Shown: piece after piece, positions 1 to 8,217 of the stretch | Position numbering within the stretch: the stretch's first letter is position 1 | How the letters are laid out: the number at the start of each line of letters is the position of its first letter | NCBI GenBank assembly: GCA_015487895.1 | Contig: WFOW01000300.1 | Span: forward strand, 1 to 8,535 | DNA length: 8,535 bases | Source: Gammaproteobacteria bacterium | GTDB taxonomy: Bacteria > Pseudomonadota > Gammaproteobacteria > S144-34 | Reading direction: 5' to 3' | Notes under the pieces: generated by a model | Told to the model about the DNA's origin: nothing | What the model saw: only the letters and a program-made list of their open reading frames with translations | Database searches by the model: none | Translations under genes and position numbers: made by a program

Positions 1-238
1 CCGCTGCTTCCCTCGCCGACGCCCATCCAGCCGGTGCTCGCGGGCGGGGCCGCGCGCGCGCTGGCCCTCAGCGCGGCGCTGGAGGTGGCCGGCTTCCACG
101 TGCCGGCGGTGCGGCCGCCGACGGTGCCCGAGGGCTCCGCGCGGCTGCGCGTGAGCCTGAGCGCCGCGCACACCGAGGCCCAGGTGGACGCCCTGCTCGA
201 GGCGCTCGCGCGCGCCTGGCGCGCGACGGAGGGCGGCG

Positions 239-249
<11 letters not shown>
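1..249 (+). CDS. bioF: 8-amino-7-oxononanoate synthase, C-terminal fragment
   Basis: This is the last 82 codons of the PLP-dependent enzyme that condenses pimeloyl-ACP with L-alanine to give 8-amino-7-oxononanoate (KAPA), the first step of biotin ring assembly in the cytoplasm. Reading frame 1 is open from the first base to the TGA at 247-249. The visible part is the C-terminal small domain of the alpha-oxoamine synthase family. It has a TPIQPV stretch near the left edge, then a [13 protein letters not shown] segment and an [12 protein letters not shown] segment, both highly characteristic of BioF. The PLP-lysine and catalytic histidines lie upstream of the window and cannot be checked. A GTG at 34 is only an internal valine. 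The gene overlaps bioH by 11 nt, consistent with a bioF-bioH-bioC-bioD operon. The family assignment is firm; completeness of the gene is unknown. Confidence 0.95.
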
Positions 250-2591
<2,342 letters not shown>

Positions 2592-2629
2592 AGAGCCCTG
2601 CACGGCCATATTTTGATCTCCCCGTGTCG

Positions 2630-2651
2630 CCATGCACCTCCATGTGCATGG
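2630..2651 (+). other. hairpin downstream of bioD
   Basis: A perfect 8-bp inverted repeat, CCATGCAC at 2630-2637 and GTGCATGG at 2644-2651, with a 6-nt loop. It lies 38 nt past the bioD stop and just before a second, stronger hairpin. There is no T-run immediately after it, so it is not a terminator alone. It could stabilise the 3' end of the bio mRNA, be part of a double-hairpin terminator, or be a protein-binding palindrome. The repeat is seen directly; the role is inferred. Confidence 0.45.
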
Positions 2652-2657
2652 GCCGTC

Positions 2658-2694
2658 CCGCGGCCATCCCTGGCCGCGGAAGGATCGAGTTTTT
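2658..2694 (+). terminator. probable terminator of the bio operon
   Basis: A perfect 9-bp GC-rich stem, CCGCGGCCA at 2658-2666 and TGGCCGCGG at 2671-2679, with a TCCC tetraloop. A run of five T lies at 2690-2694. The ten bases between stem and T-run are more than in a classic intrinsic terminator, so it may be weak or act with the preceding hairpin. Its position about 65 nt after bioD fits termination of the biotin transcript. Confidence 0.5.
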
Positions 2695-2734
2695 CGGGGC
2701 TTTCTTGGGATGCCAGCCGTTGGCGATTCTCTGT

Positions 2735-2795
2735 GGATCATACTGTTAGAAAATAAAAATCTAGAAATATTTGGATATAACGGCATATAAGTCGG
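2735..2795. other. AT-rich island between the bio and cox operons
   Basis: About 60 bases that are mostly A/T, in sharp contrast to the rest of the window. They include an A-rich stretch at 2750-2759, a TCTAGA palindrome (2760-2765), AAATATTT (2765-2772) and two ATATAA hexamers (2775-2780 and 2785-2790), ten bases apart start to start. No ORF or RNA gene is recognisable. It may hold upstream promoter elements, a -10 box (TATAAC at 2776 or TATAAG at 2786) or a binding site for a nucleoid or regulatory protein. No good -35 partner was found for either box, so no specific promoter is claimed. Confidence 0.4.
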
Positions 2796-2822
2796 GAAAG
2801 GCCTTTCTGGAGCAGCTTCAGC

Positions 2823-2851
2823 TTGCGGCGCCCCCGCCCATCCGCTAGCAT
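2823..2851 (+). promoter_or_regulatory. candidate sigma70-like promoter of the cox operon
   Basis: TTGCGG (2823-2828), a 17-base spacer, then TAGCAT (2846-2851). The spacing is ideal; the matches to consensus are partial (3/6 and 4/6). Transcription would begin near 2857-2859. That leaves almost no leader for a TTG start at 2864 but a normal leader for the GTG at 2900. The call is a pattern match only, strengthened by being the last non-coding stretch before the operon. Confidence 0.4.
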
Positions 2852-2899
2852 GGCGCGCCGAATTTGACGAAAGTCAACTCAGGGCCGGGCGGCGGCCGG

Positions 2900-3436
2900 G
2901 TGATCAGCGAAGAGGTGGACACGCGGGGCCGGCGCCGGTTCGTGATCCGGCCCAGCCGTTCCCTGAGCTGGCGGGGAAACATGGCATTCATCGGGGTCAT
3001 GGGCGTCCTGCTCAGCGTCATCGCGGCGACCTTCGCCCTCCGGGGCGCCTGGCCCGTCCTTCCCTTCGCAGGGCTCGAGCTCGCCGCGCTCGCGGCGGCC
3101 CTCTACTGGGTGGCACGCCGGCTCAGCCTGCGCGAGGTCATCACCGTCGACGATGGCCACGTGACCGTCGAGCGCGGCCGCAGGCGACCGCAGCTCGCGG
3201 TGCGCCTGCCGCGCCCGTGGGTGCGCGTGGAGCTCGCGCGCGCGGGCGTGCTCGGCCCGCGCCGCCTCTTGCTGCGCTGCCACGGCCGCGCCCTCGAGGT
3301 CGGCGCCCTCCTGCCGGAGCGCGAGCGCGAGCGCCTGGCCGCACGGCTGCGCGCGGCGATCGCGCCGGCGCCGGCCCGCCCCCCGCGGAGCACCGACAAC
3401 CACAAGCATCCCACCGGAGGAGACGGAGCGAGATGA
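2900..3436 (+). CDS. DUF2244 family integral membrane protein
   Basis: A 178-aa protein (counted from GTG 2900) matching the DUF2244 family of inner-membrane proteins of unknown function often found beside respiratory genes. The hallmark RFVIRPSRSLSWRGN (13-27) precedes two close membrane segments, about 28-47 and 52-72, joined by the short turn ALRGAWPVLPF. The rest is a soluble, basic, Arg-rich domain with beta-like segments (REVITVDDGHVTVERG) and a charged helix near 138-153. The start is uncertain. An in-frame TTG at 2864 would add 12 residues but has no Shine-Dalgarno and sits right at the candidate transcription start; GTG at 2915 is also in frame. The stop overlaps the coxB ATG (ATGA), and the coxB ribosome-binding site lies inside this gene, so the two are probably co-translated. 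A role in oxidase assembly is inference from context. Confidence 0.85.
   Translation: MISEEVDTRGRRRFVIRPSRSLSWRGNMAFIGVMGVLLSVIAATFALRGAWPVLPFAGLELAALAAALYWVARRLSLREVITVDDGHVTVERGRRRPQLAVRLPRPWVRVELARAGVLGPRRLLLRCHGRALEVGALLPERERERLAARLRAAIAPAPARPPRSTDNHKHPTGGDGAR
3415..3429 (+). promoter_or_regulatory. purine-rich ribosome-binding leader of coxB
   Basis: CGGAGGAGACGGAGC inside the 3' end of the DUF2244 gene contains GGAGGAG ten bases before the coxB ATG and a second GGAG four bases before it. The identical 15-mer occurs directly before coxA (4608-4622). Confidence 0.75.
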
Positions 3437-4566
3437 GCGCCCACACGCTGACGAGAAGGCTCGCGCCCGCGGCGCTGCTGGCCGCCGCACCCGCGGCGGG
3501 CGCCCAGCCCGGATCGGGCTGGGGCCTGCTGAACCTGCCGCAAGGCGTCACGCCGATCAGCCGCGAGGTCTACGACCTGCACATGCTGATCCTGTGGATC
3601 TGCGTGGCCATCGGCGTGGTCGTGTTCGGCGCGATCTTCATCTCGATCCTGCGCCACCGCAAGTCGCTGGGGCGCGAGCCGGCACGCTTCCACGAGAGCA
3701 CGGCGATCGAGATCGTGTGGACGGTCATCCCCTTCCTGATCCTGGTCGGGATGGCGATCCCGGCGACGAAGACGCTGATCGCCATGGAGGACACCTCCAG
3801 CCCCGACCTCACCATCAAGATCACGGGCTACCAGTGGAAGTGGCGCTACGACTACCTCGGCGAGGGCGTCGGCTTCTTCAGCAACCTGGCGACGCCCGAG
3901 GAGCAGATCTACGGGGACGCCCCCAAGGGCGAGCACTATCTGCAGGAGGTGGACAACCCCGTGGTGATCCCGGTGGGCAGGAAGGTGCGCTTCGTGCTCA
4001 CCGCCAACGACGTCATCCATAGCTGGTGGGTGCCCGCCCTCGGCGGGAAGAAGGACGCCATCCCGGGCTTCATCAACGAGTGGTGGACGCGGGTGGACGA
4101 GCCCGGCGTCTACCGCGGCGAGTGCGCCGAGCTGTGCGGGCGCGGCCACGCCTACATGCCCATCGTCGTCGTCGCCAAGCCCGAGGACGAGTACCGCCAG
4201 TGGCTGGCCGCGCGCAAGGCCGAGGCGGCCGAGGCCAAGGCCGCCGCCGGCAGGACCTGGACCAGGGACGAGCTGATGGCGCGCGGCAAGGAGGTCTACG
4301 GCAAGTTCTGCGCCGCCTGCCACCAGGCCAACGGCGAGGGCCTGCCGGGCGCCTTCCCGGCGCTCAAGGGCAGCAAGGTGGCCACCGGCCCGGTGAAGGA
4401 CCACATCGCCATCGTGCTCAAGGGCAAGCCCGGCACGGCGATGGCCGCCTTCGGGCCGCAGCTCTCGGACGCCGACATCGCCGCCGTCGTCACCTACGAG
4501 CGCAACGCCTGGGGCAACGACACCGGCGACGTGGTCCAGCCGGCCGACGTCGCCGCCGCGCGCTGA
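3433..4566 (+). CDS. coxB: cytochrome c oxidase subunit II with fused cytochrome c
   Basis: A 377-aa subunit II (CtaC) that accepts electrons and passes them through CuA to subunit I. Residues 1-24 form a signal peptide with an AGA-QP cleavage-like site. Two membrane segments follow (about 48-72 and 92-112). The periplasmic cupredoxin domain starts near 125 with the aromatic QWKWRYDY patch (134-141). CuA ligands are all present: His196, Cys231, Glu233 (backbone), Cys235, His239 and Met242. After an Ala/Lys-rich linker (about 255-275) comes a class I cytochrome c domain with heme motif CAACH (293-297) and probable axial Met337. This fusion makes the enzyme caa3-like and gives a built-in electron entry. 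The ATG overlaps the upstream stop and has a strong Shine-Dalgarno. coxA follows after 56 nt. Confidence 0.97.
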   Translation: MSAHTLTRRLAPAALLAAAPAAGAQPGSGWGLLNLPQGVTPISREVYDLHMLILWICVAIGVVVFGAIFISILRHRKSLGREPARFHESTAIEIVWTVIPFLILVGMAIPATKTLIAMEDTSSPDLTIKITGYQWKWRYDYLGEGVGFFSNLATPEEQIYGDAPKGEHYLQEVDNPVVIPVGRKVRFVLTANDVIHSWWVPALGGKKDAIPGFINEWWTRVDEPGVYRGECAELCGRGHAYMPIVVVAKPEDEYRQWLAARKAEAAEAKAAAGRTWTRDELMARGKEVYGKFCAACHQANGEGLPGAFPALKGSKVATGPVKDHIAIVLKGKPGTAMAAFGPQLSDADIAAVVTYERNAWGNDTGDVVQPADVAAAR

Positions 4567-4586
4567 GGGCGGCGCACGGGCTTTTT
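4551..4586 (+). other. hairpin plus T-run at the coxB-coxA junction
   Basis: CGCCGCC (4551-4557) can pair with GGCGGCG (4568-4574) around a 10-nt loop holding the coxB stop codon. A run of five T follows at 4582-4586. It resembles a weak intrinsic terminator inside the operon and could lower coxA transcription relative to coxB or mark an mRNA processing site. The loop is large and the T-run is 7 nt from the stem, so the functional call is tentative. Confidence 0.3.
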
Positions 4587-4607
4587 CGGACAGGGGCACC
4601 CCTCGAG

Positions 4608-4622
4608 CGGAGGAGACGGAGC
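4608..4622 (+). promoter_or_regulatory. ribosome-binding leader of coxA
   Basis: CGGAGGAGACGGAGC immediately before the coxA ATG, with GGAGGAG seven bases upstream. It is identical over 15 bases to the coxB leader at 3415-3429, and both are followed by ATGAGC (after three extra bases in coxB). It fixes the coxA start at 4623. Confidence 0.8.
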
Positions 4623-6203
4623 ATGAGCACGGCAACCGCGACCCACGACGAGGCGCATCACGAGGAGCCGCCGCGCGGGCTCAAGCGCTGGCTCTTCACG
4701 ACCAACCACAAGGACATCGGCACCCTGTATCTGGTGTTCTCGCTCGTCATGCTGTTCGTGGGCGGGGTCATGGCGCTCGTCATCCGCGCCGAGCTGTGGG
4801 AGCCGGGGATCCAGCACGTCGATCCCCAGTTCTTCAACGCCATGACCACCATGCACGGGCTGATCATGGTCTTCGGCGCGATCATGCCCGCCTTCGTGGG
4901 GCTCGCCAACTGGCTCATCCCCATGATGATCGGCGCCCCCGACATGGCCCTGCCGCGGCTCAACAACTGGAGCTTCTGGATCCTGCCCTTCGCCGGCGCC
5001 ATGCTGCTGGCGACGCTCTTCATGGAGGGCGGGGCGCCGGCCGCCGGCTGGACCATGTACCCGCCGCTGGTGCTGCAGACGGGCGACGCCTTCCCCTTCC
5101 TGATCTTCTCGGTCCACCTGCTCGGCATCTCCTCCATCATGGGGGCGATCAACATCATCGCGACCATCCTCAACATGCGCGCCCCCGGCATGACGCTCAT
5201 GAAGATGCCGCTGTTCGTGTGGACCTGGCTCATCACGGCCTACCTGCTCATCGCCGTGATGCCGGTGCTCGCCGGCGCCGTCACCATGCTGCTCACCGAC
5301 AAGTACTTCGGCACGAGCTTCTTCGACGCCGCCGGCGGCGGGGACCCGGTCATGTTCCAGCACATCTTCTGGTTCTTCGGGCACCCCGAGGTCTACATCA
5401 TGATCCTGCCGGCCTTCGGGGTGATCTCCCAGGTCATCCCGACCTTCGCGCGCAAGCCGCTGTTCGGCTACAGCTCGATGGTCTACGCCACGGCCTCCAT
5501 CGCCTTCCTGTCCTTCATCGTGTGGGCGCACCACATGTTCACGGTGGGCATGCCGCTCGCCGGCGAGCTGTTCTTCATGTACGCGACGATGCTGATCGCG
5601 GTGCCCACGGGGGTGAAGGTCTTCAACTGGGTGGCGACCATGTGGCGCGGGGCGCTCACCTTCGAAACGCCCATGCTCTTCGCCGTGGCCTTCGTCATCC
5701 TCTTCACCATCGGCGGCTTCTCGGGCCTGATGCTCGCCATCGCCCCCGCCGACTTCCAGTACCACGACAGCTACTTCGTGGTGGCGCACTTCCACTACGT
5801 GCTGGTGTCGGGGGCGCTGTTCGCCATCTTCGCCGCCGTCTACTACTGGCTGCCGAAGTGGACCGGGCACATGTACGACGAGCGCCTCGGCAAGTGGCAT
5901 TTCTGGCTGTCGGTGATCTCGGTCAACGTGCTGTACTTCCCGCAGCACTTCCTGGGGCTGGCCGGCATGCCGCGCCGCTACGCCGACTACGCCGTGCAGT
6001 TCACGGAGTGGAACCAGGTCTCGACCGTCGGCGCCTTCGCCTTCGGCCTCGCCCAGCTCATCTTCGTCTACGTGGTCTGGAAGTGCGTGCGCGGCGGCCG
6101 GAAGGCCACGGCGCAGGTGTGGGAGGGCGCCCGCGGCCTGGAGTGGACCGTGCCCTCGCCCGCGCCCTATCACACCTTCACGCAGGCGCCGGAGGTGAAG
6201 TGA
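4623..6203 (+). CDS. coxA: cytochrome c oxidase subunit I
   Basis: A 526-aa heme-copper oxidase catalytic subunit (CtaD), of usual length, with about twelve membrane segments. It reduces O2 to water and pumps protons. Heme a ligands are His78 (TTMHGLIM) and His391; heme a3 is bound by His389 (VAHFHYVLV). CuB ligands are His254, His303 and His304, and Tyr258 in GHPEVY is the cross-linked tyrosine. Glu256 of the same motif marks the A1 subfamily D-channel. Asn96, Asp107 ([12 protein letters not shown]) and Asn114 form the D-channel entry, and Thr329 and Lys332 (PTGVKVFNW) the K-channel. The cytoplasmic N-terminus has a His/Glu-rich stretch (HDEAHHEE). The start is set by the adjacent strong ribosome-binding site; open frame upstream of it overlaps coxB in another frame and is not coding. 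A ribosome-binding site for the next small gene sits in its last codons. Confidence 0.98.
   Translation: MSTATATHDEAHHEEPPRGLKRWLFTTNHKDIGTLYLVFSLVMLFVGGVMALVIRAELWEPGIQHVDPQFFNAMTTMHGLIMVFGAIMPAFVGLANWLIPMMIGAPDMALPRLNNWSFWILPFAGAMLLATLFMEGGAPAAGWTMYPPLVLQTGDAFPFLIFSVHLLGISSIMGAINIIATILNMRAPGMTLMKMPLFVWTWLITAYLLIAVMPVLAGAVTMLLTDKYFGTSFFDAAGGGDPVMFQHIFWFFGHPEVYIMILPAFGVISQVIPTFARKPLFGYSSMVYATASIAFLSFIVWAHHMFTVGMPLAGELFFMYATMLIAVPTGVKVFNWVATMWRGALTFETPMLFAVAFVILFTIGGFSGLMLAIAPADFQYHDSYFVVAHFHYVLVSGALFAIFAAVYYWLPKWTGHMYDERLGKWHFWLSVISVNVLYFPQHFLGLAGMPRRYADYAVQFTEWNQVSTVGAFAFGLAQLIFVYVVWKCVRGGRKATAQVWEGARGLEWTVPSPAPYHTFTQAPEVK
6191..6198 (+). promoter_or_regulatory. Shine-Dalgarno for the small ORF after coxA
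   Basis: GGAGGTGA, a near-perfect anti-16S match, lies inside the last codons of coxA, six bases before the GTG at 6205. It supports translation of the 47-codon ORF and favours GTG 6205 over the in-frame ATG at 6226. Confidence 0.65.
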
Positions 6204-6204
6204 C

Positions 6205-6348
6205 GTGGCCGGGGGGCAGCGCCTGATGCGGGACCCGCGCGAGGACCCGCGGGTGCGGCGCAACATCCGCCTCACCGTGGCGCTGCTCGCCCTCGCCGCG
6301 CTCGGCTTCTACGTGGCCTTCTTCTGGAAGATGGCGGGGCAGGGCTGA
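6205..6348 (+). CDS. small single-TM protein, cytochrome oxidase small assembly protein-like
   Basis: A 47-codon ORF from GTG 6205 to TGA 6346-6348; an in-frame ATG at 6226 would give 40 residues. A short, strongly basic N-terminus (MRDPREDPRVRRN) precedes one membrane helix (about LTVALLALAALGFYVAFFW) and a tiny KMAGQG tail. The topology is probably N-in, C-out. It fills exactly the coxA-ctaG gap: the start is one base past the coxA stop and the stop overlaps the ctaG ATG (TGATG). A strong Shine-Dalgarno precedes it. Short ORFs of this layout, annotated in other proteobacteria as a small cytochrome oxidase assembly protein, occur at this position. The resemblance is by topology and context, not an alignment. 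A CuB-site or subunit I maturation role alongside CtaG is inferred. It is easily missed because of its size. Confidence 0.75.
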   Translation: MAGGQRLMRDPREDPRVRRNIRLTVALLALAALGFYVAFFWKMAGQG

Positions 6349-6935
6349 TGGGCGGGGCGGCGCGGCGCGACGAGGTGCGGGCGGCCAACCGGCGGCTGGT
6401 GCGGCGGCTGGTGCTGCTGCCGCTCGCCATGTTCGGCTTCGGCTTCGCGCTCGTACCCCTCTACGACGTCTTCTGCGAGATCACGGGGCTCAACGGCAAG
6501 GTCGACACCGGGCGCGCCGCGCAGGCCCCGCAGGGGGTGCGGGTGGACGCCTCGCGCACGGTGCGCATCGAGCTGCTCGCCCAGGCCCCGGGCGGCGGGC
6601 GCGTGGCGATCGAGCCGGCCGCGCCCTTCATGGAGCTGCATCCGGGAGAGCTGCGGGTGGCGAAGTTCCGGGCGCGCAACCTGGGCGCCGAGGCGGCGGT
6701 GGTGCGGGCCGTGCCCAGCGTGACGCCGGGGCTGGCGGCGCAGCACCTGCGCAAGGTCCAGTGCTTCTGCTTCGACGAGCAGCGCCTGGCGCCGGGCGAG
6801 GCGCGCGACCTCGTGGTCGTCTTCTACCTCGACCCTGCGCTGCCGGAGGACATCCGCACCGTCAGCCTCGGCTACACCGTCTTCGAGGTGCGCCGCCAGG
6901 CGCGGGCCGGTCCCGCGGGCGCGGGCCGCGGCTGA
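6348..6935 (+). CDS. ctaG: cytochrome c oxidase assembly protein CtaG/Cox11
   Basis: A 195-aa copper chaperone that delivers Cu(I) to the CuB centre of subunit I on the periplasmic side. A basic N-terminus (to about 20) is followed by one membrane anchor (about 21-38) ending in the conserved PLYDVFCEITGLNGK segment (37-51, with Cys43). The periplasmic Ig-like domain has the copper-binding pair Cys139 and Cys141 in KVQCFCFDEQ, the family signature. Further conserved stretches are FMELHPGE (94-101) and a C-terminal TVSLGYTVFE (171-180). Length is normal for bacterial Cox11; only the Arg/Gly/Ala tail is variable. The ATG overlaps the stop of the preceding small ORF by one base, and only weak G-rich ribosome-binding signals precede it, suggesting coupling. 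This is not the unrelated multi-TM CtaG of Gram-positives. Confidence 0.96.
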   Translation: MGGAARRDEVRAANRRLVRRLVLLPLAMFGFGFALVPLYDVFCEITGLNGKVDTGRAAQAPQGVRVDASRTVRIELLAQAPGGGRVAIEPAAPFMELHPGELRVAKFRARNLGAEAAVVRAVPSVTPGLAAQHLRKVQCFCFDEQRLAPGEARDLVVVFYLDPALPEDIRTVSLGYTVFEVRRQARAGPAGAGRG

Positions 6936-6979
6936 GCGCATGGCGCGGACGGGGCGGGAACAACGACAAGGCGAGGATC

Positions 6980-6989
6980 GGAGAGAGCG
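6980..6989 (+). promoter_or_regulatory. ribosome-binding site of coxC
   Basis: GGAGAGAG (6980-6987), two bases before the ATG at 6990, with GAGG further upstream at 6973-6976. The leader is related to but not identical with the coxA and coxB leaders, and the gene also begins ATGAGC. Confidence 0.6.
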
Positions 6990-7883
6990 ATGAGCACAGC
7001 GCACAGCGGCTACTACCTCCCCCACGACGCCCACTGGCCCATCGTCGGCTCCATCGGCCTCACGGCCATGCTGGGCGGCTTCGGGGCCTGGCTCAACGGC
7101 GCCGGCGCCGGCCCGTGGTTCATGGCGGCCGGCTTCGTCATCCTGCTCGTGATGATGTTCGGCTGGTTCGGGACCGTGATCCGCGAGAACCTGGCCGGGC
7201 TCTACAACGAGCAGGTGGACCGCTCCTTCCGCTGGGCCATGGGCTGGTTCATCTTCTCGGAGGTCATGTTCTTCGCCGCCTTCTTCGGGGCGCTGCTCTA
7301 CGCGCGCGCCTTCGCGGTGCCGTGGCTGGGCGGCGAGGGCGACAAGTACCTCACCCACGAGCTGCTGTGGAAGGGCTTCGAGGCGGTGTGGCCGCTGCTC
7401 CAGCCGCCGATCGCGGCCGTGGATCCCGCCGCCAACCCCTACGCCGTGCCCAAGGGCATCATCGAGACCTGGAAGATCCCCGCGCTCAACACCCTCATCC
7501 TGCTGAGCTCGGGTGTCACCGTCACCTGGGCGCACTGGGGGCTGAAGAAGGGCAACCGCGGCCAGCTCGTGCTGGGGCTGATCGCGACCATCGCCCTCGG
7601 CCTCACCTTCCTCGCGCTGCAGGCGCACGAGTACATGTACGCCTACGAGGAGCTCAACCTCAAGCTCTCCTCCGGGATCTACGGCTCGACCTTCTTCATG
7701 CTCACGGGCTTCCACGGCCTGCACGTGACGATCGGCGCCACGATGCTGATCGTGATCCTGCTGCGGGCGATCGCCGGCCATTTCACGCCCGACAACCACT
7801 TCGCCTTCGAGGCGGTGGCCTGGTACTGGCACTTCGTCGACGTGGTGTGGCTGTTCCTGTTCGTCTTCGTCTACTGGATCTGA
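6990..7883 (+). CDS. coxC: cytochrome c oxidase subunit III
   Basis: A 297-aa membrane subunit (CtaE) with about seven helices. It stabilises subunit I and supports proton uptake into the D-channel. Family signatures are HPHDAHWPI-like YYLPHDAHWPIVGS (8-21), FSEVMFFAAFF (89-99) with conserved Glu91, LQAHEY (210-215), STFFMLTGFHGLHV (233-246) and the C-terminal WYWHFVDVVWLFLF (278-291). Residues about 107-163 form a long hydrophilic loop (around LTHELLWKGFEAVWPLL). Such a loop is common in proteobacterial subunit III and absent from mitochondrial forms. The start is supported by the purine-rich leader. A 54-nt gap separates it from ctaG. A strong intrinsic terminator begins 13 bases past the stop, so it is the last gene of the operon. 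Confidence 0.97.
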   Translation: MSTAHSGYYLPHDAHWPIVGSIGLTAMLGGFGAWLNGAGAGPWFMAAGFVILLVMMFGWFGTVIRENLAGLYNEQVDRSFRWAMGWFIFSEVMFFAAFFGALLYARAFAVPWLGGEGDKYLTHELLWKGFEAVWPLLQPPIAAVDPAANPYAVPKGIIETWKIPALNTLILLSSGVTVTWAHWGLKKGNRGQLVLGLIATIALGLTFLALQAHEYMYAYEELNLKLSSGIYGSTFFMLTGFHGLHVTIGATMLIVILLRAIAGHFTPDNHFAFEAVAWYWHFVDVVWLFLFVFVYWI

Positions 7884-7896
7884 CGACGGGACGCCG

Positions 7897-7934
7897 GGGG
7901 GCCTGCGGCCGGCCGGCCGCAGGCCCCCGCTTTT
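7897..7934 (+). terminator. intrinsic terminator of the cox operon
   Basis: A perfect 14-bp stem, GGGGGCCTGCGGCC at 7897-7910 and GGCCGCAGGCCCCC at 7915-7928, with a GGCC loop and TTTT at 7931-7934. It lies 13 bases past the coxC stop. On the minus strand no T-run follows the hairpin, so it looks directional, though the stem may also slow the convergent transcript from the DUF2909 gene. Confidence 0.85.
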
Positions 7935-7948
7935 GCCGGAAGGGCCCC

Positions 7949-8158
7949 TCAGGGCGTGAGGCCGTGGGGCTCGATCAGCCCCGTGAGGAAGCCGAGCATG
8001 AGGAGCGCGAACAGCGCCACCGAGAGCCCGATGCGCAGCGTCAGCGCCCGCACGGTGCGCTCGCCCTGGCCGCGGTCGCGCACGAGGAAGCCGAGGGCGC
8101 TCGTGAGGCTGAGAAAGACGAGGCCGAGGAGGACGAGGACGATGCCCTTGAAGATCAT
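7949..8158 (-). CDS. DUF2909 twin-transmembrane protein
   Basis: A 69-aa protein made of two membrane helices (about 5-25 and 43-61). They are joined by a basic loop (VRDRGQGERTVRALTLR) expected to face the cytoplasm, so both ends would lie outside. It matches the DUF2909 family of short inner-membrane proteins found, often on the opposite strand, between coxC and SURF1 in Pseudomonas and relatives. The ATG is at 8156-8158 on the minus strand. No clear Shine-Dalgarno precedes it, but a TATACT box (8190-8195, minus) lies about 30 bases upstream. The gene converges on coxC and diverges from SURF1. Function is unknown; a role in oxidase assembly or small-subunit packing is suggested only by position. 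Confidence 0.88.
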   Translation of the reverse strand: MIFKGIVLVLLGLVFLSLTSALGFLVRDRGQGERTVRALTLRIGLSVALFALLMLGFLTGLIEPHGLTP

Positions 8159-8217
8159 GGCGGCGGTCCGCGGGGCGGGGCGTTCTGCCAGTATAGCGCA
8201 GGCCCGCCGCGGCGGCC
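8159..8217. promoter_or_regulatory. divergent promoter region between DUF2909 and SURF1 genes
   Basis: A 59-bp gap holding CAGTATAGC (8189-8197). On the minus strand TATACT (8190-8195) is a 5/6 match to a -10 box for the DUF2909 gene. On the plus strand TATAGC (8192-8197) is a 4/6 match for SURF1. The two boxes overlap, so the promoters might exclude each other. No convincing -35 was found on either side. It is the only A/T-containing patch in an otherwise nearly pure G/C gap. Confidence 0.35.

Noticed and set aside
2796..2807. GAAAGGCCTTTC palindrome as an operator
   Set aside because: A single perfect 12-bp palindrome with no spacer, no second copy in the window and no recognised consensus; too little to call a site.
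2850..2867. Tiny ORF starting at the ATG in TAGCATGG
   Set aside because: It has only five codons before TGA and no Shine-Dalgarno; the ATG more likely overlaps a -10 element.
2592..2899. tRNA, small RNA, riboswitch or attachment site in the bio-cox spacer
   Set aside because: No cloverleaf, CCA end, conserved riboswitch core or flanking direct repeats could be found by eye. Only hairpins, the AT-rich island and a promoter candidate are supportable.
4026..4622. A longer subunit I with about 200 extra N-terminal residues
   Set aside because: The extra frame overlaps the CuA and cytochrome c coding part of coxB in another frame and gives Arg/Gly-rich nonsense. The ATG at 4623 has an excellent ribosome-binding site and the normal CoxA N-terminus.
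3103..4635. A 510-codon minus-strand open frame opposite the DUF2244 gene and coxB
   Set aside because: It is the reverse shadow of two clear plus-strand genes; no family features or plausible ribosome-binding context were found.
4494..6275. A 593-codon open frame on the minus strand opposite coxA
   Set aside because: It mirrors the real gene in a very GC-rich genome where stops are rare. Its product is low-complexity and rich in His, Arg, Glu and Gly with no recognisable domain, while coxA on the other strand has every catalytic residue.
6309..7832. A 507-codon minus-strand open frame opposite ctaG and coxC
   Set aside because: Same GC effect. The translation is compositionally biased and lacks motifs, and both plus-strand genes are unmistakable.
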